Assembly: GCA_937886325.1 (NCBI GenBank)
Contig: CALABV010000208.1
Location: 1 to 31,521 of the forward strand
Source: an uncultured Geobacter sp.
GTDB taxonomy: Bacteria; Desulfobacterota; Desulfuromonadia; Geobacterales; Geobacteraceae
Length of the DNA: 31,521 nt
Reading direction: 5' to 3'
Part shown: positions 1 through 6,400 of the stretch, one piece after another
Layout: each line of letters begins with the position of its first letter
Numbering within the stretch: the stretch's first letter is position 1
Made by a program: the position numbers and the translations under genes
Notes under the pieces: generated by a model
What the model saw: the letters and a program-made list of their open reading frames with translations, nothing else
What the model was told of the DNA's origin: nothing
Database searches by the model: none

Positions 1-110
1 AGCACAACCTGAAGGTGCAGGCTGACGTGGGCAACATTCACAAGCAGACCGGCGCCACCACCCGTACGGACGACATGCAGTACCGCGTTCAGGCACAACT
101 CGTGTTCTAG
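1..110 (+). CDS. C-terminal end of an outer-membrane porin (partial)
   Basis: The window opens inside a gene; the frame starting at base 3 runs 35 codons to a TAG at 108-110. The last residues show the alternating hydrophobic/polar pattern of a closing beta-strand and end in Phe (YRVQAQLVF), the usual C-terminal signal for BAM-dependent insertion of a beta-barrel into the outer membrane. The preceding segment (VQADVGNIHKQ) resembles the last strands of phosphate-selective porin O/P family proteins, but that assignment rests on a short tail and is tentative. The gene is followed directly by a strong intrinsic terminator, so it ends its own transcript. Confidence 0.6.
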   Translation, partial: HNLKVQADVGNIHKQTGATTRTDDMQYRVQAQLVF

Positions 111-156
111 AATCTCTTCCGAAAGGCTCTCCGCTCACGTGAGCCTTCTTCATGGT

Positions 157-184
157 GGGGGGAATTGCTTCCCCCTTTTTTTTC
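157..184 (+). terminator. Rho-independent terminator of the porin gene
   Basis: A perfect 7-bp stem GGGGGAA/TTCCCCC (158-164 with 169-175) around a TTGC loop is followed by a run of T from 176. A second inverted repeat, AAGGCTC (123-129) with GAGCCTT (141-147), lies just upstream and may add to termination. Confidence 0.85.
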
Positions 185-290
185 TCTGAAAACAGCAGGC
201 GCAGTCATTCGAAAAGAACCTGTTTTTGTCTTCACACACTTTTTTCAGAGAGCCCACACTCCTGTAACCATGGCATGGAATAGTATTCCC

Positions 291-545
291 ATGAAAACAG
301 GAGAGAAAGCGCGGGTGAAATTCACCCGGCATGACCGGTCCGGCCGGCGAAAGGAGAAAAAAGTGAAACTGATGCCCGTGGGCGATTACTACGTATGGTA
401 TTGCGAATGGTGTGATTCCAGGAATCTGAGCCTCTGGACGAGCATGGAGAAGGGTACGATATCCTGCGGTGCATGCCATCACAGGTTTACAATGCAGGGT
501 GCATCCCGTCCTGTCGCGGTCCAAGCCCTCTCGCAGATTCTCTGA
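291..545 (+). CDS. small zinc-ribbon protein of unknown function
   Basis: This 84-aa basic protein has a Lys/Arg-rich N-terminal third and two C-x2-C knuckles (YCEWC and CGAC) about 21 residues apart, the layout of a zinc ribbon, with aromatic residues around the first knuckle. Start choice is uncertain. ATG 291 has GGAA about 10 bp upstream; ATG 270 (7 residues longer) lacks a clear ribosome-binding site, and starts further upstream would run into the porin terminator. The gene ends just before the PHP-glycosyltransferase gene (stop 543-545, next ATG 567), so the two are probably co-transcribed. I do not recognise a named family. A nucleic-acid-binding or metal-sensing role would be a guess. 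Confidence 0.6.
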   Translation: MKTGEKARVKFTRHDRSGRRKEKKVKLMPVGDYYVWYCEWCDSRNLSLWTSMEKGTISCGACHHRFTMQGASRPVAVQALSQIL

Positions 546-566
546 TTGCCTCTCGGAATCCATCCC

Positions 567-2972
567 ATGAAGACATTCAGAGCAGACCTGCACGTACATT
601 CAAGCCATTCCAACAAACCCGGCTACTGGGCTCTCCGAAAATTCAACTGCCCGGAGAGCTACTCATCCCCCGAGTTCATCTACCATGCGGCGCGCCGGCA
701 GGGGATGGACTACGTCACCATTACCGACCACAACACCATCAACGGCGCACTGGAGATCGCCCATCTCCCCGGAGCGTTCGTCAGCGTCGAGGTGACGGCC
801 TACTTCCCCGAAGACGGCTGCAAGGTCCACATGGTCGTCCTCAATATCACGGAGGAGACGTTTCGGGAAATCAACCGGCTCCGCAAAAATATTTACGAGT
901 TGGTCGCATATCTCGACAGGGACGCCATTCCCCACTTTATCGCGCACCCTCTCTATGCCCAGAATGAAAAGTTGAGCGCCGATCACTTCGAAAAGATGCT
1001 GCTCCTCTTCCGCGTCTTCGAAACCAAAAACGGCTCCAGAGCAATCAGATACGGTAAATTTCTTGAAAAATTACTTGAAGGTTTAACCCATGCGAAAATG
1101 GCGCTTCTTGCGGACAAGCACGGCATGGAACCCCACGGGGAGACTCCCTGGGTCAAAGGAAGGGTCGGCGGTTCCGACGACCACGGCGGACTCTTCATCG
1201 CCGGGGCCCATACCGCGGTTCCGGAGGGGACGACGCTGGCCGGATTCCTCGACGGGGTGGCGCAACGACGTTCCCTTCCGTCCGGAGAGGACGGGGATCC
1301 GCTTGTCCTGGCCCACAGTCTCTATGCCATTACCCACAGCTATTACCGGCAACGGTTCGCTTTCGGCAGATCGGTTTCGACGCCGTTTATCAAGGCGCTG
1401 CTGGACAGGTTTTTCGATTCCGAGGGGGAGAGATCTTCATTCCTTGAGAAACTGAAACTCTTCATCCGCAGGACCCTGCCGGACAGCATGGATGGAGGGG
1501 CCGACGACAGCTTCGAGCGAAGGCTCGACAGGGAGGCGAAACGCCTTTTGCGGGATACGGAATTCCTGCGCGGCATCGGCGCGGAGACGAAAAACCGCAA
1601 GATCTTCGCGGTAACCAGCTACCTGGCGAACCGCATGATCTACTTCTACTCGGAACGCCTGACCAGAATATCCCCCACAACCGGCTTCTTCGATCTGGTC
1701 AACTCGATGAGCACCATCGGACTGGTGCATCTTCTGGTATCACCCTACTACATCTCCTTCCACCACCAGCATCGGGGCAAGGATCTCATGGCGGAACTTG
1801 CGGGGAGATTTTTCCCGCGGCGCACCGGAGAACCACGGGAAAAGATAGCCCTGTTCACGGACACCCTGCACGAGATCAACGGCGTGGCCATCACCATCCG
1901 CAGACTCATCGACATCGCCCGCAACCGGGGCGTGGAACTGACGGTCATTACCTCCACTCCGAACCCGACCGGTTACGAGGACGGGGTAATGAACTTCCGC
2001 TCCATCGGCGACTTCGTGCTCCCCGAGTATCCGGACCTGAAACTCCATTTCCCGCCGGTCCTGGATATCATCGACTACTTCGAGCGCGAGGGGTTTACCC
2101 GCATCCATGTCAGCACTCCGGGCACCGTCGGGCTCCTGGCCCTGAGCATTGCCAAATTGATGGATTTCCCCATCGCCGGCACCTACCACACCGACATCCC
2201 CCAGTACGTGCGCAGCCTCACTTCCGACGAGATGCTGGAGAAGGCGGCCTGGCAGTTCATGATCTGGTTCTACGGCCGGATGGATGAAGTCATGGTCCCT
2301 TCGGCCAGCACTCGTCGACAACTTGTGGAACGCGGCCTTGCCGAAGAGAAGATGAAGCCCCTGCCCCGCTGGGTGGATGTGCGGCGCTTTTCTCCGGAGA
2401 GGCGCGATCCCGGGTTCTGGGACGGATATTCCGCCAACAGATCGATGAAATTCATCTATGTGGGACGGGTTTCCAGGGAAAAGAACCTGGAACTTCTGGC
2501 GGACGCGTTCATGGAAGTGGCCGCCGGCGCGTTGCCAGCGCAGCTCGTCATCGTGGGTGACGGTCCCTACCTGGGTGAACTCAGGAAAAAACTCAGCGGG
2601 TATCCGGTTATTTTCACCGGTTTCCTCCAGGGGGCAGAGCTGTCGGTCGCCTACGCCTCCTCCGACGTGTTCGTCTTCCCGAGCACCACCGACACCTTCG
2701 GCAACGTGGTGTTGGAGGCACAGGCGTCGGGCCTCCCGGTAATCGTTTCCGACAGCGGTGGCCCGAAGGAGTTGATGCTCGACGGCGTTACCGGTTTCGT
2801 CGCAAAGGCTGACAACCGCAAGGAGTTCGCTGATTCAATGCGTTCGATGCTGCGGGATCCCGCAATGACGACCAAGATGGGGAAGAATGCCCGTTCTTTC
2901 ACGGAGCAGGGAGCGGCGGCCGACACTGACGCCTGCTACGCCATCTTGCGGCCGACGGCCACTACCTTCTGA
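567..2972 (+). CDS. PHP-domain phosphoesterase fused to a GT4 glycosyltransferase
   Basis: This 801-aa protein has two halves. Residues 1-215 form a PHP metal-dependent phosphoesterase domain with DLHVHSSHS (7-15), TDHN (53-56), a conserved H127 in FIAHP, and GGSDDHGG (201-208), so the metal-binding residues look intact. Residues 225-420 are a helical linker without recognised motifs. Residues 425-795 are a GT-B fold glycosyltransferase of family GT4: an acceptor-side domain with the TYHTD motif (539-543), then YVGRVSREKN (631-640), VGDGP (663-667) and the nucleotide-sugar E-x7-E region in TFGNVVLEAQASGLP (710-724). No signal peptide or membrane segment is evident, so it should act in the cytoplasm or at the inner face of the membrane, probably in glycolipid or exopolysaccharide synthesis. 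ATG 567 is preferred over an in-frame TTG at 546 because the PHP motif begins normally there; a GGA lies 13 bp upstream. Substrates cannot be read from the sequence. Confidence 0.85.
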   Translation: MKTFRADLHVHSSHSNKPGYWALRKFNCPESYSSPEFIYHAARRQGMDYVTITDHNTINGALEIAHLPGAFVSVEVTAYFPEDGCKVHMVVLNITEETFREINRLRKNIYELVAYLDRDAIPHFIAHPLYAQNEKLSADHFEKMLLLFRVFETKNGSRAIRYGKFLEKLLEGLTHAKMALLADKHGMEPHGETPWVKGRVGGSDDHGGLFIAGAHTAVPEGTTLAGFLDGVAQRRSLPSGEDGDPLVLAHSLYAITHSYYRQRFAFGRSVSTPFIKALLDRFFDSEGERSSFLEKLKLFIRRTLPDSMDGGADDSFERRLDREAKRLLRDTEFLRGIGAETKNRKIFAVTSYLANRMIYFYSERLTRISPTTGFFDLVNSMSTIGLVHLLVSPYYISFHHQHRGKDLMAELAGRFFPRRTGEPREKIALFTDTLHEINGVAITIRRLIDIARNRGVELTVITSTPNPTGYEDGVMNFRSIGDFVLPEYPDLKLHFPPVLDIIDYFEREGFTRIHVSTPGTVGLLALSIAKLMDFPIAGTYHTDIPQYVRSLTSDEMLEKAAWQFMIWFYGRMDEVMVPSASTRRQLVERGLAEEKMKPLPRWVDVRRFSPERRDPGFWDGYSANRSMKFIYVGRVSREKNLELLADAFMEVAAGALPAQLVIVGDGPYLGELRKKLSGYPVIFTGFLQGAELSVAYASSDVFVFPSTTDTFGNVVLEAQASGLPVIVSDSGGPKELMLDGVTGFVAKADNRKEFADSMRSMLRDPAMTTKMGKNARSFTEQGAAADTDACYAILRPTATTF

Positions 2973-3013
2973 GAATCGATGGGTTGAAAGCGTTCCATCC
3001 TTGGCCGGTTCTT

Positions 3014-3151
3014 TCAGTCCAGTGAGCCGTAATGCGGGTTTATTTCCAGCCTAGCCGTCGGATGGCGATACTCTCCCGGCTCGCCGAATACCCGTGTTCC
3101 ATCCAGCATCTCCGCCTTCCCTTCCCACCTTGAATACGAATCGAGCGGCAC
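3014..3151 (-). CDS. possible 45-aa ORF or gene fragment
   Basis: A minus-strand frame is open from a TGA near 3206 to a TGA at 3014-3016. Read from the GTG at 3149-3151 it gives 45 residues with a balanced, protein-like composition (for example RWEGKAEMLDGTRVFGEPG and RLEINPHYG). No ATG and no good ribosome-binding site is present, and the open frame continues upstream without a start, so it could be the tail of a lost gene. No family recognised. Confidence 0.22.
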   Translation of the reverse strand: MPLDSYSRWEGKAEMLDGTRVFGEPGEYRHPTARLEINPHYGSLD

Positions 3152-3245
3152 AAAACGACCCTGACTTTTCCATGAATTTTTTGTTTTTTCCCTCTTTTCC
3201 CGTCACTGCGCTACCCTTACCGGCGCCTCCTCAACATTGTAAATA

Positions 3246-3276
3246 TTGACGTATCTCTTGAAGTAACGGTTATAAT
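3246..3276 (+). promoter_or_regulatory. possible sigma-70 promoter
   Basis: TTGACG at 3246-3251 and a perfect TATAAT at 3271-3276 are 19 bp apart, 1-2 bp wider than ideal. It points into the non-coding stretch upstream of the hydrolase gene, so it may give that gene a leader of about 360 nt or transcribe a small RNA. Confidence 0.35.
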
Positions 3277-3481
3277 TTCGTACTCATAGTGTTTAATGAA
3301 AGGTACTCCCGAGGGGATGCGGCATTGCGCTGGAGTCCTGGAAAAAACGGAAGGCCACTTTCGTCAGTCGGGTGCTGGGGGCGGCCTATTTTCGCTAAAC
3401 GGGATTTTTTTATGAGACCTTAGGAGTTACTCCGACAAGCGTTCAGATTGAACGGCGCATTGCCGGGGCAAGGCTGGAAAA

Positions 3482-3606
3482 GTTTATAGTATTGGAAACC
3501 AGGAAAACGAAGCAAAATCGGATATATTTATACTATTAGAAACCCGTCACGCTTGTAGTACCACAAACGTGTTTATAACAATATAAACCGGTTTATACAT
3601 ATAAAA
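3482..3606. repeat. array of GTTTATA half-sites, probable operator region
   Basis: Six half-sites are visible: GTTTATA 3482-3488, ATTTATA 3526-3532, GTTTATA 3571-3577, the reverse form TATAAAC 3582-3588, GTTTATA 3591-3597 and TATAAAA 3600-3606. The first three start 44 and 45 bp apart, about four helical turns. The first two belong to 18-bp direct repeats differing at 2 positions (3483-3500 and 3527-3544). The last four form nested inverted repeats, including a perfect 16-bp palindrome TATAAACCGGTTTATA (3582-3597). This layout suggests cooperative binding of a dimeric regulator in front of the gene at 3647; the regulator is unknown. Confidence 0.55.
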
Positions 3607-3646
3607 ATCCGGCCTGGCCGGTCAATAAGTAGAAAGGAGGATGTAC

Positions 3647-4447
3647 GTGAAAACATTCATCAACCAACTAGTCTTTGCAATCGTTGTGTTCTCTTTATCG
3701 GTACTGCCGTCTCTAGCAATTAGCGGCGAGGCAAAGGTGGGGGTCGTTCTTCTGCACGGTAGCGGACATCCGACGAAACATATTGAAGGTTTAATAAACA
3801 AACTGGAATCGAACCATTTTCTGGTTGCTCACCCGGAAATGCCGTGGTCTAAGGATCGACAGTACGATGCGCCTGTTGATGAAGCTGTGGCGCAGGTAAA
3901 TTCGGCTTTTATCAAGCTAAAAGAACAGGGGGCGGAGAAGCTTTTTATTGCGGGCCACAGCAAAGGTGGCGTTTTCGCTCTTTACTATGCAAGCAAATAT
4001 CCGGTCTACGGACTCATCTCCATTGCTCCCGGGGGTAACGTTGGGGGCAAGAATTTCAGGAATAAGCTCCAGAGTTCGGTTGAGAAAGCCAAGGAACTCA
4101 TTGCATCGGATAAGGGCAACAAAAAGGCGACGTTTAGTGATCTGGAAGGCGCCAGAGGTATCACGGAAGTTGAGGCTCCAGCGGCAGCGTATCTCACCTG
4201 GTATGATCCTGATGGTGCGATGAATTCTAAAAATTCCGCAACACGTATCAGTGCGAACGTTCCCATTCTGTGGATCGTTGCAAAAGGTGATTATGAGGGA
4301 TTGAGGCAGACCAATATACCGATGTTTGATTTGTTCCCATCAAATCCCAAGACCCGATTATACGAACCATCTACCAGTCATCTTAATGCACCACTTGACG
4401 CAGCAGATGAAATTATTAAATGGATATCAGAGGTTAGCAATCCCTAG
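3647..4447 (+). CDS. exported alpha/beta hydrolase
   Basis: The 266-aa protein begins with a typical signal peptide (MKTFINQLVF, a hydrophobic core to about residue 22, then a small-residue cleavage region), so it is probably periplasmic. The mature part is an alpha/beta hydrolase: the oxyanion-hole strand VVLLHGSG (33-40), the nucleophile elbow GHSKGG (103-108, Ser105), a likely acid Asp in IVAKGD, and a C-terminal catalytic His in STSHLNAP (about H245). An ATG at 3641 touches AGGAGG (3635-3640) and cannot use it; the GTG at 3647 has that site at 6 bp spacing and starts the signal peptide correctly, so GTG is chosen. An array of GTTTATA half-sites lies within 170 bp upstream. Codon use looks more AT-rich than in neighbouring genes, hinting at a different origin. 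Substrate unknown; esterase, lipase or peptidase activity is possible. Confidence 0.82.
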   Translation: MKTFINQLVFAIVVFSLSVLPSLAISGEAKVGVVLLHGSGHPTKHIEGLINKLESNHFLVAHPEMPWSKDRQYDAPVDEAVAQVNSAFIKLKEQGAEKLFIAGHSKGGVFALYYASKYPVYGLISIAPGGNVGGKNFRNKLQSSVEKAKELIASDKGNKKATFSDLEGARGITEVEAPAAAYLTWYDPDGAMNSKNSATRISANVPILWIVAKGDYEGLRQTNIPMFDLFPSNPKTRLYEPSTSHLNAPLDAADEIIKWISEVSNP

Positions 4448-4470
4448 CCAAGGCCTGTAGCGGATTTGCT

Positions 4471-4821
4471 ATGGAAAGGCGATGGTCAACCCTTGACATG
4501 AGACAATCCTTCGTCATTATCAACGGAAAGAGGGACAAGGGAACGGATGCATTTCTTCGCAAAATATTTTGGAAGGCTGTTATGGATGTTCGGGACATGC
4601 AAGGCAATCCGGCAATTTGGGAAAGGTTGTGGTGGTCGGATCTGAGCAGCAAAGAAAAGGAACTCTGGACCCTTCTCGGCTGGCATCAGGATCTGTGGGA
4701 TAGGAACGAAGCACCGCCAAGCGCCGATAAAGCCTGGAATGACTTGGATTCTTTAGAACAATACGCCGCAAAGAGTCTTGGATTTACCGAGGATATGTGG
4801 AACGGTTTTGAAGATGAGTAA
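4471..4821 (+). CDS. small protein with two W-x2-L...LG...W repeats
   Basis: The 116-aa soluble protein carries two copies of one motif 34 residues apart. The first is near 55-76 (W55-x2-L58, E62, L69-G70, W76) and the second at 89-110 (W89-x2-L92, E96, L103-G104, W110). Tryptophan is very frequent. The sequence between 10 and 50 has no recognised domain. Only 23 bp separate it from the hydrolase stop, so the two are probably co-transcribed. No good ribosome-binding site precedes ATG 4471 or the in-frame ATG 4498, so the start is uncertain. I do not know a function; the repeat looks like a small helical binding module. Confidence 0.6.
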   Translation: MERRWSTLDMRQSFVIINGKRDKGTDAFLRKIFWKAVMDVRDMQGNPAIWERLWWSDLSSKEKELWTLLGWHQDLWDRNEAPPSADKAWNDLDSLEQYAAKSLGFTEDMWNGFEDE

Positions 4822-5060
4822 ATACTACCGCCTCTTCATACATATAACATTCCTTTACCTGCCTGAAGGGTTCCGGATGGAAAAGGGGGCTGCCGTCAAA
4901 CTATCGCTGGACACGGACAATCTGTACTCTTCCGCGTCTTTCAAGTGGATGGCGTTGGGCAGGAAACCTTGTTACCTCGCAAAAAACCGGTGTCGTGACT
5001 TGAGGATTGACCGGGTAAATAAATGATGATTTTTTCCCGGTTATCCCTGATACTTGTCCC

Positions 5061-6224
5061 ATGATTGAACAAAACGCATCCCCTCCGTATCAAGGTTTCG
5101 AACAAGGTCCCATCCGCCCTCCTAGCGAGGCGCAGAGCCTGTTGGTGCGCGTGACCCGTAACTGCCACTGGAACCGTTGCGCCTTCTGCCCGATCTACAA
5201 AGGCGCGCGATTCTCCATCCGCCCGGTCGATCATGTCTTGCGTGATCTGGACTCAGTCGCCCGCCATGTGGAAACGCTCACGCTCCTCTCAAGCGGTCCC
5301 GGTCTCCTCCTTGAAGACGACGTCCGGGAGGCCTTCAACGCTCTCCCTGCCGAGGAGACCGCCCCCTTCCGCGCCGCCTTTTCCTGGTTCGTGTCGGGCA
5401 TGGAGTCGGTCTTCCTCCAGGACGCGGACAGTCTCGTGCTCCGCCCGGCAAAGCTCGTCGTGATCCTGAGCCGGCTGCGGGAGCTCTTTCCCTCTGTGAA
5501 GAGGATAACCTCGTACAGCCGCTCGGATACCATCGCACGCATGTCCGAGGACGACCTGCGGGCGCTCGGAGAAGCGGGGCTGAACCGCATCCATATCGGA
5601 ATGGAATCTGGCTGCGACGAGGTTCTTGCCCTGATGTACAAAGGCGCCACCAAGGAGCTCCATGTCAGGGCCGGCTTGAAGGTAAAGGCGGTGGGAATCG
5701 AGCTTTCGGAATACTACATGCCGGGGCTGGGAGGGTGCGATCTGTGGCGGGAACACGCACAGGACACGGCCGATGCCATGAACAGGATCAATCCGGACTT
5801 CATCAGGCTCCGCACCCTCGCCGTCCCCGAACGATCGCCACTGGCTGAAGAGGTCCGCGCCGGGCGCTTCAGGAAATGCCCCGATCTCCTGACAGCCGAG
5901 GAGATTCTTCTGTTCCTGGACTTCCTCGAAGGGGTCAGCGGCTACCTGGCCAGCGACCACATCCTGAACCTTTTCCCCGAACTGGAAGGCCGCCTCCCCG
6001 ACGACTTGCCCCGCATGAAAGACCTCATCCGGGAATTTCTCACCATGGAACCGGAGGCGCGATTTATCTACCAACTGGGCAGGCGCTTGGGGATCATGTC
6101 CCGGCTGTCGGATGCTGCCGATCCCGCCCTGAAGTCGGAAGTTCTGGAAGCGGCCCGAAGGTCCGGGGTTACCCCGGAAAACCTGGACGAGACAACCGAC
6201 GAAATCGTCAGGCGCTTCATCTGA
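5061..6224 (+). CDS. radical SAM protein with a C-x4-C-x2-C cluster motif
   Basis: The 387-aa protein has a radical SAM core. The cluster-binding cysteines are in TRNCHWNRCAFCPIYKG (C35, C40, C43), spaced C-x4-C-x2-C instead of the usual C-x3-C-x2-C. Downstream are HIGMESGCDEVL, matching the strand/loop that contacts S-adenosylmethionine, and GLGG in the next barrel strand. The C-terminal part (about 280-387) is helical with no extra iron-sulphur cysteines, so a twitch or SPASM domain is not evident. No transmembrane segment is seen. The region 4822-5060 upstream has no clear gene. The ribosome-binding site before ATG 5061 is weak. I know this kind of radical SAM protein only as an uncharacterised family, so no substrate is proposed. 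Confidence 0.8.
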   Translation: MIEQNASPPYQGFEQGPIRPPSEAQSLLVRVTRNCHWNRCAFCPIYKGARFSIRPVDHVLRDLDSVARHVETLTLLSSGPGLLLEDDVREAFNALPAEETAPFRAAFSWFVSGMESVFLQDADSLVLRPAKLVVILSRLRELFPSVKRITSYSRSDTIARMSEDDLRALGEAGLNRIHIGMESGCDEVLALMYKGATKELHVRAGLKVKAVGIELSEYYMPGLGGCDLWREHAQDTADAMNRINPDFIRLRTLAVPERSPLAEEVRAGRFRKCPDLLTAEEILLFLDFLEGVSGYLASDHILNLFPELEGRLPDDLPRMKDLIREFLTMEPEARFIYQLGRRLGIMSRLSDAADPALKSEVLEAARRSGVTPENLDETTDEIVRRFI

Positions 6225-6400
6225 AAATAGGAACGCCTGTTCCACTCATGATAAAAATTGCCCTTCCAACCGCGGTCTCTACTATTTTCTCGCGGAAATC
6301 CGATACAATCTTTATACTTATGCAGTTTTGAACTTGATCCCATTGGTACGCACTGCGGTTAGCACTGCGTTCATAGTGTTCATCAGGAGCGCATACCATC

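Larger units (their letters stand above)
2973..3646. other. 674-bp intergenic region with regulatory-looking repeats
   Basis: No convincing gene on the + strand. The left part holds a short open frame on the minus strand (3014-3151) and T-rich runs near 3176-3190. The middle has a possible sigma-70 promoter (3246-3276) followed by a 32-codon frame at 3318-3416 that resembles nothing I know. The right part (3482-3606) is AT-rich and carries the repeated GTTTATA half-sites listed separately, next to the hydrolase gene. Confidence 0.6.

Noticed and set aside
4814..5026. 70-codon frame starting inside the stop of the W-repeat gene (ATGAGTAA overlap)
   Set aside because: The overlap is suggestive of coupling, but the protein has no recognisable features and no ribosome-binding site; not enough to call a gene.
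5289..6245. Minus-strand open frame of 318 codons
   Set aside because: Shadow of the radical SAM gene on the plus strand; its low-complexity Gln/Gly/Val composition is typical of antisense frames.
6343..6358. Sigma-54 promoter upstream of the hybrid kinase (TGGTAC...TGC)
   Set aside because: The GG and GC elements are 8 bp apart, not the required 10.
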